Shown one piece after another: positions 33,430 through 47,054 of a stretch of 64,000 nucleotides of DNA (positions are counted from its first letter, which is position 1; the number at the start of each line of letters is the position of its first letter). The notes under the pieces are model-generated. The model made no database searches, was not told the DNA's origin, and saw only the letters and a program-made list of their open reading frames with translations. The DNA is taken from the NCBI RefSeq assembly GCF_051622035.1, contig NC_135360.1, positions 26,053,206 to 26,117,205 of the forward strand, read 5' to 3'. Origin of the DNA: Arctopsyche grandis (lineage: Eukaryota > Arthropoda > Insecta > Trichoptera > Hydropsychidae). The position numbers were made by a program, and so were the translations under genes.

Positions 33430-34077
33430 CTGGAAATCCTTATTTTCACGTTCATACACCAATATGTATGTATGCTCACAAAAAAGCATACATCCATATG
33501 TATGTAGTTCTTGAAATACATATATACGTTTTTACGCAACCTTCCGCTACTACATACATATATACATATATTCTATTGCATCGTACTAAAATTTAATAAT
33601 GGTCGCTTAGCACTTCCGTGACGTGATACATTATGTATAGACGGATACGTGCGTGCTGTTCCGCTTATCAAACGATGCGGCAAATAGACGTCCCCAGCGA
33701 CGAGAGCAGGTCGTGCACGAGCTTGCCAGGGAAAGCCACACCACACACACTCTTCGTGTTCAGTTTACATACCCTCTATGATGATAATTCAGTCACGACA
33801 TATTGCGTGTTACAGCAGTGCTGAAGCAGTAGTAGTAGTAGTAGTAGTACGTAAAACTGGGATATTGCGTGTCGAATGCGCTCCCTAATGAACCAAAGGC
33901 AGACACGCATCATGCAACGACCACACTATTTATTTGCGACAGTGCAGATAAAGATCTGGTTGGAAGGACATTTTGGCTACTTTTGAAATTAACAATACCG
34001 TCTTCGTAGTTCAATCCATTCAGTTTTACTATTTAGTAATGCTGGCACAGTTGACGACACTAATTTATCATATCTAC
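33430..34077. other. Spacer with microsatellites
   Basis: TATGTA-type runs at about 33465-33575 and an (AGT)n run at 33828-33848. No gene recognised. Confidence 0.4.
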
Positions 34078-34081
34078 ATAT

Positions 34082-34454
34082 TGTAGCGTATGCTGAAAAG
34101 AGCCGCCGTTATAATTGGTTTCGAAGATTATCTCCAGGCTTAAGTGAAAGTCGGCAAGTCGACAATGAATGCACTTAGCGGCGATAGCAGTACTCGGTCG
34201 CATTCCCGTGGAGTTCTTAGAACTGACAACGCCAAAGCGTGGGACTGCGCATTCGAGTACGTGACTAAACAATGGGGAAGTAACCGGACGTCGAAGATGC
34301 CCTGAGCGACCTGTCTGTTATAAGGAGGTACTTAGGCAATATCAAGACATTCTGGACGGAGCACTGCCAGTGTACGTATCTCCTTAATCACCATTAAATG
34401 CTGTGAAACGACTTTGGTCTTTTACTTGGATCCTCCATCCACCTCTACGCAACA
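34082..34454 (-). mobile_element. Solo LTR, copy 2, minus strand (373 bp)
   Basis: On the minus strand it begins TGTTGCGTAGAGGTGGATGG and ends GCATACGCTACA. ATAT flanks both sides (34078-34081, 34455-34458). Same family as 25574. Confidence 0.85.
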
Positions 34455-34463
34455 ATATGTTCA

Positions 34464-34936
34464 AAACGGTTCAGTGATTATTCCGCACAAAACTATCTCG
34501 CGCACATAACTAAAATCTCGATCACGGAACATCTGGCACCCGAAAATTCCATCCATCGAGATCTTCCACCCACGTGAAATATCATACTAACGAGAACTCG
34601 AGTACCAGATAATACATACATACGTATTCGCGATTTTCGTGGCAAAGATTGTCGTTTGCGCGATCGCAATGTGCGAAATAATCCATTTAGCGTTCAAAAT
34701 CATATTTGGACAGGAAAACCTTTCATCCCACAGTATTATAAATTTTTCATCACTAAAGAACACCCGGATCTACTCTGTAAAGTGAAGCTAAAAATACCAG
34801 AAACCAAATTCTGAGATTGTATTATAGAAGCAGAAGAAAAGTACTGGCAGAAGGAAGAACTTACATACATACATACGAAAGAAGAGTTTACTTTTCATAG
34901 ATAGTCGGTTGGCATAACTAGGACCTTGTCTAGAGA
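34464..34936. repeat. Repeat 'B', longest copy
   Basis: It contains GGTTCAGTGATTATTCCGCA, CTAAAATCTCGATCACGGAA, CATCTGGCACCCGAAAA, AACGAGAACTCGAGTACCAG, GCGCGATCGCAATGTGCGAA and GTATTATAGAAGCAGAAG. The centre is palindromic. It begins 9 bases after the solo LTR. Class unknown, non-coding. Confidence 0.5.
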
Positions 34937-35053
34937 TCTTCTGGATCTTGTCTAGAGATCTTCTGTATCTTGTCTAGAGATATTCTTCTGGATCTTGTCC
35001 AGAGATCCTCTTCTAAATCTTGTCTAGAAATCTTCCTCTAGATCTTCTTCTTC
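34921..35053. repeat. Minisatellite, unit about 22-27 bp
   Basis: Five to six degenerate units around ATCTTGTCTAGAGATCTTCT with inserted CTT triplets. It appears to grow from the last segment of repeat B, since TGTCTAGAGATCTT is also present singly at 12810. Confidence 0.8.
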
Positions 35054-35059
35054 GTGTAA

Positions 35060-35555
35060 CCTGAAAGCAGCATATTTTTCTGCTTCTAATTGTATTAAAT
35101 TTTCATTAGGTACAATAATTATGAATAAATTTCAATTATGTAATTAAACTTTATTTTGACAGAATTGTTTAGATCAAATAAGTCAGAATTGTTATGCCGC
35201 AGTAGCTTGAGATTAGATACCCGTACAGACTTACATACATAAGTATATAAATACAAGTTTACTCTTTCCTTCATATTTAAATATAGAAAAAAATAGATCT
35301 ACCATTGTACGCATCAACCAAATCACTGGTTCTCAAATAGTTTTAACGGTTGCCGCATCCCATATATGTAAATTGTAGATTTAAATACACATATATACAT
35401 ACATCAATAATATATGATATTTGTTGTAAAAATAGTGAGAGTGCCCACAATTTACCGTTCTAATTTACCAGAATATAGTAGTTGAATATAGAATATAGTA
35501 AAAAAAAGGAAATTATTCATGCAAGTATTGGAGTATAATTTGATCTAGCACGCCA
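35060..35555. other. AT-rich spacer
   Basis: No gene recognised. Confidence 0.3.
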
Positions 35556-35559
35556 TTTC

Positions 35560-35918
35560 CTATTCAGGCCGAATACACTTCTGAGAATTTCCTGAAAGGT
35601 AGACGAGTTGCTTTCGCGCAAATCCAAAGCGCATGCACCTTTGTAGGTAAACACCGATGCGGATTTGCATAGGCACGTGCGTTGAATGCACCAGCAGAGT
35701 CTTCTTTGCCTTGGGGCTTATCGTTCCTGAAATGGTATGCCGACAATGTTCCCCTCTTACCGAGAGACGCCTATTTGCTCAAGGGTGCAACTATCGCAGA
35801 TGACGCTTTGCATATTGATCAGAAGCAGAAGAAGTTCGGAGCGGAACCCCTGTGGAATGAGCTGGAATCTCAATTCGCCCGTCGAATATTTAATGTCGCG
35901 AACGCGAGCTGCTTTTAA
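35560..35918 (+). other. Unidentified coding-like segment
   Basis: A G+C-richer island. The plus frame 35682-35918 reads FLKWYADNVPLLPRDAYLL, then IADDALHIDQKQKKFG and LWNELESQFARRIF, with protein-like composition. Minus-strand frames are also open over 35564-35746. I recognise no family. It could be a fragment of a transposon ORF or a processed pseudogene. Confidence 0.3.
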
Positions 35919-36309
35919 ATTCTATTGGGATTTAATTAAAAACTCGACAAGTTGACTGTTGTGTGATTAGTATGCTCACAGGACAAAATTGCGCAGTGCT
36001 ATGTCTGTCTAAGTACAACAAAGAAGAATTAAATTTGCTTTTAGAAGAGTTGACACTTGACAGCTATCATTTTACATGCATACATATTTTCAGAAAGCTT
36101 TTGTAGAGTTTCTAAAAAATGGAAAGTTCATTGCAGACATTCAGTGGCAAGATGTATAATATATAAAAAAAAATCAGAAGAAAGACGATGAAAGTATGTA
36201 CGTAAATTAATTGTATGGTATCCAAGAAGAAAAAAAGCAACAAATAATAAAATTACAATGTGGCAGACACACTTGAGGAGATAATAAAATTTGAGTTTAA
36301 TCAAATTTA

Positions 36310-36742
36310 GCCAGCAGCATAGCTCGGACGTTAAGCTTCTGCTTACCGTCAAGAAGGTGCCAGGTTCAATCCCTGAATGAAAATTAATTTTTCAGAGTAT
36401 GCTGTTGGTCAGACCTGGATTTGTGACTCCAGGTTGATCGTTTCCTATCAGAGTTTGCCAATTTTCTCTGATTTCATTGTTGAAACGGTTCCCGGAAAAA
36501 AAATTGGCTAAAAATCCTTCCTACCTACTATGTCACCACTATTTGAAATTTTATTGATGTACAATAAAAAAAAAATTATGTACAATTCATAGATCTCTCG
36601 TTAATTTGCGAGTTTTTTCAGTGTCTCGCAATTCAACGACTTATAATAAAAATGCTGCATTTGTATTTGTAATTGGCCAGGAAGGCGCATTGGGATTTAT
36701 CTGTAAGGCCTTCTTGGTATATATGTAAAAAAATAAAAAAAA
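36310..36742 (+). mobile_element. SINE with type 1 hairpin tail
   Basis: Head GCCAGCAGCATAGCTCGGAC, box B GGTTCAATCCC (36363-36373), body GGTCAGACCTGGATTTGTGA and ATCAGAGTTTGCC, tail hairpin GGCCAGGAAGGCGC...AAGGCCTTCTTGG (36676-36718), then an A-rich tail. Nearest relative in the window is 19728. Confidence 0.85.
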
Positions 36743-36870
36743 TGAAGTATGTAGATGTGGTTTTATTGAAATGGAAATGGAAGAAAATTTTAGAAGTACT
36801 CTTGGATAGTTGGATCCAGCGGTGAAGAGCAGGAGTAAATATTTATAAGTGTTCTACTAACTACTCTACT

Positions 36871-37335
36871 TGCCAGCAGCATGGCTCGGTAGTAGCGTCG
36901 ATACTAAGCGCCAAGAGGTCACCGGGTTCGGTCCCTTGAGCTGACTGTGATTGAAAAGACTTTATTCTGAGTATTATCACCAATTCTGCTGGTCAGACTT
37001 GTACATTTGTGCTCCAAGTCGATCATCTCCTATCAGAGTTTATTAATTTATCCGATTTCATTGATCCTTCATAAAATTGGCAAAAAACATCCTACCCACT
37101 ATGTCACCACTATTTGAATATGATTTTAATAATATATTATCTGTAACATAGATGTCTCGCTAATTTTCATATACATATATGTAAATATAGTATTTGTATT
37201 ATGCTTATACATAGGATATAGAATTATTTTTCCAGGGCCCGGGATTCCTCTCGGCGGCCCTGCTTATATGTCTGGTCACAGTGACCCGTTATGTCACTGT
37301 GGCTAATATGTAAATAAATAAATAAATAAAAAACC
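36871..37335 (+). mobile_element. SINE with type 3 hairpin tail
   Basis: Head GCCAGCAGCATGGCTCGGTA, box B GGTTCGGTCCC (36925-36935) and the usual body to GTCACCACTATTTGA. The tail differs: CACAGTGAC (37277-37285) pairs with GTCACTGTG (37293-37301), then GGCTAATATGTAAATAAATA. The same tail, with a 10-base insertion in the loop, ends the LINE at 21684-22692. Confidence 0.85.
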
Positions 37336-37339
37336 GTGA

Positions 37340-40300
37340 AAAATTATCACAAAGGTTCATGAACTCCAGATCAAAGTCTCTCCCCAGTGTGAGTTTTATG
37401 TCGAAGAAGTTCATTTACTCCTTAAAAACGCCTGAAAGAAAGTTTCCAAAGTTTTAATATCGGTATAATCAATATTTATGTTGCCTTTTTTACTATATAT
37501 TTCAATATCAAATAAAAAAATACACAGACACACACACATTTTTTCTAGATCATGAAAACGTGATCAGTAATCGATTCTGAGTTCGAATCAGTCAAAATCT
37601 CGAGTTCGAATTTTCGCATGATCACAAAACTTCATCTATTGTTACTACGTACATAGATAAAGTAAAAATAACAAAAGGAAGAATGTCAGTGCATATTGTA
37701 GCAGCATATGGAATTCCGCTCACTGCACTGGCAGGTTGGTCGTAGTTGGGCACATCAACTGAAATTATCGTAAAAACAATTAGAACGGATATTGTTGTAT
37801 CTGTACAGAGGCATTATATTCAAAAAATCACATAGTATCTTCATAGTTGTTAAAAAAGTATTTTAAACATGGGACGTTCATGTTGTCCTTATAAAGATTT
37901 TCAAAGAGCTATCTATGCATCTTTTTTGGTACTCAATGCATTTCTGTTAATGTCTGCCGGTCTCGTCGTGCAGAATTTTTTCCCTTCATTTGTAAGCGAC
38001 TCGAGTCTACGATTGAAATTTCTACCCACGTCTTCCATTCATCGCGTCGCCATTCTCTTGGAATCCATATTTCTTATACCTCCACTTTCAGTTTTCTTTC
38101 TCTCCATTCCTATGTAATATCAATCCTCCTTCACCTCCTCCTCTACCGCCATCTATATCCATTCGGTCTGACAGGTCCTTTTTTCCCCTCGCCCAGATTT
38201 TATTTTTCCACCCAGAAGATAGACGATAGATTGCCACTCTAGCTCGTACAAGCCTTCTGCATATTTTTTTCCTTTTGAATATTTTTTCCAGCCGATTTGT
38301 TGATAAGATTCTCTCTTCGGGCGGAGAAATATCGCAAGTTTTCGAAAAGCGAGTGGATGTTTTAACACTTTTGGTGGATTTTTGCGGATTTGAACGACAT
38401 TTTCTCTCATAACGTTCCTGATATAATCCAATAAATCAGTTCACGATTCAATCAAATAATTTATCGTATTATATTCGTCGGTACGTGCCACTCATGCCGA
38501 TGTAGTCTTTCACGTGACTCGAACCTTAATTTCCGGAATAGTAAATCTGTCAACCCCCTTCTCCATCATACCCGACGACAAAACCACCCCGCAACTTCCC
38601 GTGCATTTACTTATCGACCCATTTGAAATTCAGATAAATTTTATATCAAATTTACATACATATCTATTTATTATTCCACGCATTATCCATTCTACCAATA
38701 TAACATCCATCCAATGACTAATCAACGGAATAGGTGTGTCAGACAAAAAAGCGCCGACATTGTTTGGATTTCGAATGATTTTTTTATTTAATATATTTTT
38801 AAATCTAATCCTTAAACATAGCGATACATCAACGCCTACTCGGGACTGCAAATTTGTCATGTTTTCATTGTTATGTGTGTATCTATTTTTTTTTTACCAT
38901 TTATTACGTCATGTTGATACATTGCCTGCTCACTAAAAGTTTAATTAAATATTGAACTTTCATACCAGGAACTAAGTATTTTCAATAGAAATTTGTCACA
39001 ATTAAGACTAAAAAAGTATGTAAAAACATGCTTTTTCGACGTTGGAAAAGCGACGTCTCATCAATCATTACGTTACGTGTTGGCATCCATTCAAGTTTCG
39101 CATTCACCGAGGGTTTCTTATTAGTGTCGTAAAAAACTGTTTATTTATTCGTCGGTGTGTTCTAATATTGAATTTACACGACTTGTAAGTGTATCGTATA
39201 GGTATATAATGGATAATTTAGACTTTTTGTATGCAACTGCTATTTATAAAGAGGAGACAAAAGTCCACGTCACCGTCTACGCGTTGAAGTCACCGTCACA
39301 AATAAAAATCCAGCTCATTCCATGACAGCAGAGGCACTCAGACGTATCCAGCATCAGCATTGTTGTTCTGAGACCTTGGAAGTGACCCGTTGAAAGAAAC
39401 TCGTTCCTCCATTTCGGTCGCGTTTGGCTGATTTAATGTCTCGATCTTGCCCTCTACAGATCAACTACGACTTGGACAATGAATAAAACCGTTCCCAGCG
39501 TCTCTTCTCTTCTCCCTAATCGGCTATAAAAACGTCAATGCCACTTTTGGAAACTCGTTTCGGTGGATTTTGCCGGCTTTGTTTATTTTTATTTTTCCGA
39601 TGATTTCACTATGGATGTGTTTTGGATCTCTTTTTTGGAACGTGACCGGTTTCGTCATCCTATATAGACCGATCGGAATCAACCATTCGAATTTTAGATC
39701 TACGATCCTTACTTTGTATTCATAACCAATTTAATCGTGCGGTAAAATAGCGTTATAATTTTTTTTTCCCGGTCGTAAAGTATCGGTTTATCTCTCTATG
39801 TGTAAAAAGATAAACAAAATGATAAGATAAATAAACATACGAGTACGTGATCAGTCATTGATAACATGTTACAAAGTAATTCGATTGTATTTATAGATGA
39901 AATGTTATATAACTTTTTGGGGGCTAGTTTTTTTAAAAAAATTATATTAAAATTTTACGAATGTAAAAATCATAAAAATGAAAACTCTTCTCAATGAAAA
40001 TACGTTATGTAGTGATTGTGTACATGTTTTTTAAGTTGTATGACTGGTTTTGGTACCAACGACTACAAAACGACCATGATAGCTATTTCGGAGATACGAA
40101 GTACAACTGTAGTCCGTAGTTAGCCTCTACTATTCAAGGTCTCATAGATTTTTTTGTCTTCATATCAATGTCAAAAACTTCTATAAATATTTAAAATGAT
40201 ATCTATTAAATTATTTAATTCGTGGCTATTTATACCTACGACTGGTTCTAATAAAGTGGAAATACATAAGATGAAGAGTGAAATTATTGTAATGGAACCT

Positions 40301-42270
40301 TAAAAGAATGCTCATTGTATTTAAATCTAATATTTCGATATGTTTGAAAAATAAAGCTTTTGATTACTATAAACTACCAGTGATGATGTACATATATTCG
40401 CGAAACTATGATACTGAATGTGAACAAGAATATAAGCAAAGTAAGTACGAACAATCGTTTGTGAAGTAAAACATAGAAAAGCCTTGTAATAATATAAACA
40501 TTTTAACATTCAATATATAACCTATGAGTGAAGTAAAAATATATATGAGAGATAATGAGAGCCTATAATCGAAATAAGATATAGTATATACGATATAGTG
40601 TGACAAAGATAAAGTTATAGGCTTTTAAACAATTCAAGTCTGACAAAACGAGAGGGTGGCGGAAAGGAAAATATATATCTATTTACCAGTAAACGTCAAG
40701 ATGGTCAAAATTTTAGCATTTTTAAACGTGTCTATTACGATTATTTTTCACCATCGAACTATCAGAAACGATTTAAATTTCCATCGTTGACCAAACCGCA
40801 CAAAATGAAAATGTTTCAAAACGATCAGAAGAGTGTATCGTTTGCGAAGTAAATCTAAGAAGTGGCCTTGTGATAAAAGTAAGATGAGATCCAAAGGCAT
40901 GACCAAAGAAATTTATATAAAAAGATGGAAATTGATAGATAAATAGTCAGACGAATTGGTGGCACATGGACAAAGGAAGCACTAGAATGATATACAAGAA
41001 AAAGTAGAAAAAAGACCGATTGCATCAACTAAATAAAATGTATAACTAGATATAAACTAATAAAAGTATATACACGGTATACGAAGGAATGAAAGGAATG
41101 GTTTTGGTGCGTGACAGAGGGCTGAAAATTATGATAATGAAAATGAAACTAAGAAAAACCTTGTAATGACTTCACAGCACTGACATCTAAAATATATGCA
41201 GTAGAGATGAATTTCGCCTTGTGACGTCACAGTATGTATACATTATACACACATTTAAACTGGAAAAAAGGACAAAACCAAACAACAGCAGTTAACGGGT
41301 CAAAGTGAAGATGTTCCCACATGAACAACGCTGTAAATAGACATACACAAATAAACACATATGTAGCATGTTACGTGTAAACATTTCACATGCCCAGAGA
41401 GAGGAGTGCGCACGTACAAATGTAAATTGTACATTTGGCACGTTTACCAACAAAAAAACCTGTTTTTGAACATATGCATAACGTCAAACCTGTACACATA
41501 TATGTGTATGAATACCCGTGCTGTTGTTAAGGTCAAACGCGATTTGCTTTGTTTGGGCAAGTGTGTTCTCCCGCCTCCTCTTCTCGCCCCCTTCTCACAA
41601 ACTTTGCGTGACGTCACCTCGGTGTGGTAAATGTCATGGCTTTTCGGATACTATTTTACCTCAATTTTCGCAAACAAATTACCCACGCGTTCGCTCCGTT
41701 CCACATACCATTGTTCTATGACGTTTCGTTGTCTTCCTTGGTGGCAGAATGGGATAATCTGGCATGTGAGAATCTTCACACGCGTGCTGTGTCTACACTA
41801 AGTACACGTGAAATAACAACAAAAAAAATCAATGGACAATTCAATGCGTGCTCTGAAAAGAGTGTTTCCAGTTTGTGGAAGAGTCGGCCTAGCATGACAA
41901 CAACAATGGGTCTCCATTGTCTCGCCGTAAGAACAACGACGAGATGCCTTACCGCTCATTGTTCTCCGAGTGGTTTTTTTCTCTGTTCCCCTTCCCATTT
42001 TGAATTTTCAGTCTCACGTCTGCGGAGCAGTCACGAACCGGTGGTTCCCTCATTAACATCTGAAATCTTCCTTATCTTTATGCTTCACATGCTGTGTGTG
42101 GTGTTTCCAAGTGCTAATTTCGTATTTAGTATCCTTGGGATGATTTGAAGGTTTTTAGCTGGTTATAGACTGTGACTCGCCGTCGGAGAACTTACAGGTG
42201 CAATGGATTACTGAATACCAAACACAATATTGTTGATCAGGATTGGATCGGATAAGCAAACTTCTAATAT
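37340..42270. other. Long stretch with no recognised gene
   Basis: Fewer repeats than elsewhere. Open frames exist (37869-38117, 41624-42148) but resemble no family. CGGCTATAAAAACG at 39521-39534 is a good TATA-box match, and 40722-40752 (AAACGTGTCTATTACGATTA) recurs at 60262-60290. It could be intron or intergenic DNA. Confidence 0.3.
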
Positions 42271-42281
42271 GGAATCAGAAG

Positions 42282-42904
42282 CAGTGGCGTGCTGTCATTG
42301 GACTAGAGGGACTGAGCTAGTCCCTTACAATCTTTTAATCAAAATTTTAAAATATCGACAATAAATTTATAATAAATTCAAATCGTTGTCCATATTGGGA
42401 TTTTTCACTCAGATTAGCGAAGTTCAGAAATTGAAATCGGCCCTACCTGAGGTATTGGTAGTGGATTGTTATGGACTACATACATATACATATATGACTC
42501 GCCGTCACAATTCTAGTCCCTTCGTGGTACTGGTGAATTGAGATGTATATGCTTTCCATCAAAGACAAAGCATTTATTAATTTACTCGTCTCTTCAACCA
42601 TTTATGGAATTTCACTACGATTATTTTGATATATGTATGTCTATCGAATATCTTTCTGCACTACTTATTTTGTTAAAATAGCACATATTTACACAGAACT
42701 TCTCGAGTACAAATGTGGCAAGGGCTCGATTCACAAAACGATTCCCTCGGAGTAAATCAAATAACGAGGCCTTGGAATGTTGCATTCCCAATTGATTGTT
42801 CGACAAATCATTCCGAAGATTAAGTTTTGAAGACAAACAAGATGTTATTAAGAAAGGCATATCCATAACTGGTGTCCTGTTTTAAAAGTCACGGTACGCC
42901 ACTG
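42282..42904 (+). mobile_element. hAT element with transposase relic, copy 1 (623 bp)
   Basis: Left end CAGTGGCGTGCTGTC, and reverse complement of right end CAGTGGCGTACCGTGAC. Perfect 8-bp flanks ATCAGAAG at 42274-42281 and 42905-42912. The plus strand at about 42745-42860 reads NNEALECC and RRLSFEDKQDVIKKG with a stop between. This resembles the N-terminal region of hAT transposases of the MYM-zinc-finger-like group. Internally deleted. Confidence 0.88.
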
Positions 42905-42912
42905 ATCAGAAG

Positions 42913-44940
42913 CCTAGCACAAGATTTTAACTACTATTTCCTTATATGTATGCAAAAAAATCTCACAACCTTAACTTTTGCAGATTTATGATATTTACTT
43001 GTGTTTGGTATCAATAAGACGAAAACATAAAATCATAAGAACATCAATAAGACTAAAATATAAGCGTATCCTGAATGATTGATTCATCATCTTGGAGATC
43101 TTCCTCCTACTCCAAACTCCAATAAGGCAGATACATATGTACAATTAGAAATGTATTATAAAAACCACCATCTATAGTCACGAGGAAGACTAATTATACA
43201 CAATAGATTACGAAATTTTTAATAGAAGCTATAAGTGAGTCAAAGCTTGTTTTTAAGTATACATACATACATATAAATATGTACTTCTTAATTTCATAAC
43301 AGGTCTGTACAATTGTACATACACCTCAAGTTTCTTTGTTCAATTACAAATTAGTCATGAGTGCAAACATGAAGCCAAATGTATGACATAAACGCAGACG
43401 TAAATGCCATCAGGTGTGGGATAATTTCGTGTTTTCTGTGTAACGCTCGTTACACAGATGGAACGGGCGAAAAAAAAATAAAACGAAAAAAAGAATTGAA
43501 ATAAATTTATAATGTGTGTGGGAATCAGACTTCATTTCGTGTCGCTATATTTCCCAGGAGTTACACGAATGGTAAAAAATCCCATGCTTTATTGGAACAT
43601 CTCACGAACGACGCGTTATAACACTATTAATCATAATATCATTTTTGAGGTTAATATCCCCAACACGTACAGCACTTTATTATACATGTGATAACATTTT
43701 CAAAATAGCTCCAAGCCTTTTTGTGCGAGCGCGATGCGATAGTGGTTTTATATGTAGGAGAGATGTAATAAATTTATTCGTCTGCTAATTTTTGGCACTG
43801 AAAACAATGAGCTAAGCTTAAATTCGCCTTCAGATCGCATGGACTTGATCCAAAATAGTGAAACTCGCATGGGTGGATTCACCCACACACCTCGTCGTAA
43901 TACGTCACTACTAGTGAGCTACGTGATGTGTGAAATGTACTGTTACTGGTTTTTTTTCCCAGTGGCATGTTGATTGTGATTATGAGATAAACTGGTGTAA
44001 CACTTTCCTTTTATGTATGTATGTATGTATAAAATAGCTAAAAAAAAAGCGATGACGTAGACCCTATAATTTTCTACATAGGAATAAAATCAAATATGCT
44101 AATATGTAGTTTCCAAGAAACGCTAGAATAACATTAGATAGTCGATGTACATAGTTCAGAATTGTGGGGGAGGAAAGATTAATGAAATTTCCATGTTGCG
44201 TTCAACTGCTACTACCCCTCAGATTAATTTATGGCATTGACGTAGTTCTGGGTCGCTTTGGGGCTCATTGATCACTTTTGAGGTCACAAAACAGAGCCGG
44301 TTATAAATTTATATTAAATATGTAATTTTATTCAAACTCGACAAATGAACTCACCAACTCACTGTCAGTATGTATGTAATTACATACATACATGTGAGAC
44401 ATGTAAATGAAGAAATTTCTATGAATGTCACACTGGTTTGTTTTCTGTGTTCGTTTGTTTGAATGAGTCTAATGATGACGGATGCTTTTAAACCCAAGAA
44501 TGTTTGACAGATCAAATTATGTTAAACTTTTATATTTACTCAAACAGATAAAACTTTTGAATTATATATGCTTACCCTTTGTGTATCGACTGCAGATCAA
44601 ATTTATTATAACTTAAATACATAAACTTATATAAAAAAGTAAAAAGACATATTTTAATATTAGACATCCTTGAACATTGGAGCAAAGAGGTCTTTGTAAA
44701 ATTTGAATCTTTATCTTACATAAATCTGAGAACATAGTTTTTTTCATATTCGAGAGGATTGAAACATCTCGAATCAGAGGCTTCTATACTTGAGAGTATA
44801 AGATATATTTGGTCTCGAGCAGAAAGGTACTTTGAATTTTACAGCAGAGGGATATTTTTGAATAGGAAAATAGCCATCTTAAACTCTGAAGCAGATAAGA
44901 GTTTTAGAACTCCAAAGTAGATTGTATCTTTAGACTTACA
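42913..44940. other. Spacer
   Basis: No gene recognised. Short TACATA/TATGTA runs at 43258-43275, 44013-44030 and 44367-44395. Confidence 0.35.
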
Positions 44941-44945
44941 TACAT

Positions 44946-45372
44946 ATGTCATCATCATCATCATCATCTATAACCACTCACCATCTACTGCTGGATGAAG
45001 GCCATCAATCTTCCCATCTTCCCTGCGATTTTCCTTTTACCCTTTTGCATTCTCTCGAGTACCATTCTAGCACTTCTTTTATCCACCTTTCATCCATTCA
45101 TATAGCCACGTGGCCCATTGTCATTTCAATCTCTTCACTATGTATATCCACTATATCAACTTCCCTTGTCATACTTCTCATCCACGTACTCCACTTACTG
45201 TCTTTCCTCGTTATGCCAAGCATACGGCGCTCAATACTTCTATGAGTGCATTGCACTTTGTGTAGTAGCATTTTAGCGTTCAATGTCCAAATTTCACATG
45301 ATCGGAAAAATCGCTGCTCAAATTCTTTCTCTTCGGAGTCTATACTAGAATCAAAAATAGGCAATTCCAACA
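44946..45372 (-). pseudogene. RTE-type LINE 3' fragment, minus strand
   Basis: The minus-strand frame contains IWTLNAKMLLHKVQCTHRSI, ERRMLGITRKDSKWSTWMR and VDIVD, closely matching the RTE copy at 10415-10744. It ends at (CAT)n on the plus strand, the RTE (ATG)n tail. 5'-truncated and frameshifted. Confidence 0.85.
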
Positions 45373-45379
45373 TTGATTA

Positions 45380-46570
45380 CAGTCCACCTCTGAATTTAGC
45401 TCCCTCCTTCTGCCTTTCTCAAATTCGTAACGCCAACATGCGATCACAATAATTTATCGGGCTGTTGCGATCGTATTGTATCGTTCTGGGTCGCCTTGGA
45501 GCAGATCGAGCTCAAAGGGTTAACACTTTTGTGCCGATTTCGGCTCTGATTTGCGAAAAATGAGCGCATCGCGTGCTTAGCAAGCAAGCTGTATGTAGCT
45601 AAGGAGGCCATCGACTCGACTCTGACGTAAGATTTGCTTTTGTTCGACCGGTCGTGTCCGTCACGCTATCGTGGCCCAAAAATCGCATACTTCCACGCCA
45701 TCGAAGCCCAACAAATTAATACAAATACGATATTATATTGTTCGTTGTTGTTATGCAAGACGTTTTCACCGGTTGACCTCGCGCAACGACGAAGGCCAGA
45801 GCCTAAACACCCACCGAAGTCTAAAGGTACATCCCACTTGGGCGTGTGCTTTGTACTTATCAGAGTGCATCGATCCGACATCTAGTCATCAAAATGCATT
45901 GAGTAGCAATACATGATGATTTAATAAATATACCATAGTAACTATTACTTATTATGTATTTACTTTTGATTTGGAGACAATTAAGGTTACTCCTATTTAC
46001 GAAGAAATTTCGATCGAAACTTACAACAAACCAAATAAATATCTAGCATTGAACTTAACTGGAAAATTTTAGTTCAATTCTTGAAACAGTCAAAAATCGT
46101 TAGTTTTTTTTATCTCCAAGTTGTATTTGATATACGTACATATATATTATGTGGCTGATGGGCTTCTGGCAAATTTTATATGATGCGTTACAGAATTAGA
46201 TCAACTTAGACTTTGATTTATTTAATAAAATAGTTCCTTTCAAAATTCACATATCAATATCTAAAGATCTTCCGTAAAAATTAGCAACTGGCAACAACGT
46301 ACTATTCGTTTATAAAAATTGTATTTTTTTCCAAACGCTATTATGTATGTATGTATACTTATTTCATGTTTATGTTAAAACTGCTTCGACTAGCTGACAC
46401 TTATTGTCTCTTTGGTTAGCATATGAGTCGTTTTAATTGAAAGTGGCATAAGTCCACTTCTTCATTTCAGGAAATATCTCGCGAAACATTAAATATAATT
46501 CTTTGCGTTTAACAATATTTAAAAATACTGGTGGCCTATAATTCGTATATTCTGCGTTTCCAAAATTCTG
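45380..46570. other. Spacer
   Basis: The part 45490-45880 is less AT-rich and open in three frames, without a recognisable family. The rest is AT-rich. Confidence 0.3.
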
Positions 46571-46572
46571 GA

Positions 46573-46640
46573 CTAGGGCTTCCAAGCCGGCTTAAACCAA
46601 AATCGAAAAAAGCCGACTTTTTAAGGTTTTGTGAATTTAA
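46573..46640. mobile_element. Possible hAT terminal relic
   Basis: AGGGCTTCCAAGCCGGCTTA with a later inverted AAGCCGACTTT resembles hAT-type MITE starts. One-ended. Confidence 0.3.
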
Positions 46641-46879
46641 CAATTATGAATTTTAAATTTCTATGAAATATCAAAAAAAATATGTATATCTAAACTCTCT
46701 TAGGTAATAGGCTTGTATTTCTTTGAACAAAAAAAAGGTCGAGTACTTGGCGGTTTCTTTGAGATTTAGTAATGGATGAAGACCAGGTCATAAACCAATA
46801 AAATATTATTGAAAGTAGTTTCAATGACCTACACAAGTTCAGGTATAAAAGTATAGAAAACATTATCATTAAAAAAAAT

Positions 46880-47009
46880 ATCACCGAATACACTCCGGGG
46901 GGTGACTTTTGGGACTGTGTACCATGAATGGGTGCTGCGTTTTTACGCATGTTTGAAAGTATGTATCTAAAAAAAAACACGTACCACGTCCCACTCAGGG
47001 TGTTTTCGT
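46880..47009. mobile_element. MITE family A, truncated copy
   Basis: ATACACTCCGGGGGGTGACT, GGACTGTGTACCATGAATG and GGGTGTTTTCGTCC match the second half of the copies at 17006 and 26861. Confidence 0.6.
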
Positions 47010-47054
47010 CCTTATGCTGTGTTAACCATATAGCAGCAAAATTTTATTACAATA

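Noticed and set aside
25574..34454. A full LTR retrotransposon bounded by the LTRs at 25574 and 34082
   Set aside because: The two LTRs are in opposite orientation, each has its own 4-bp duplication, and no gag-pol lies between.
41624..42148. 174-codon plus-strand frame
   Set aside because: No motif, no splice or promoter support, and overlapping open frames on both strands. I treat it as chance.
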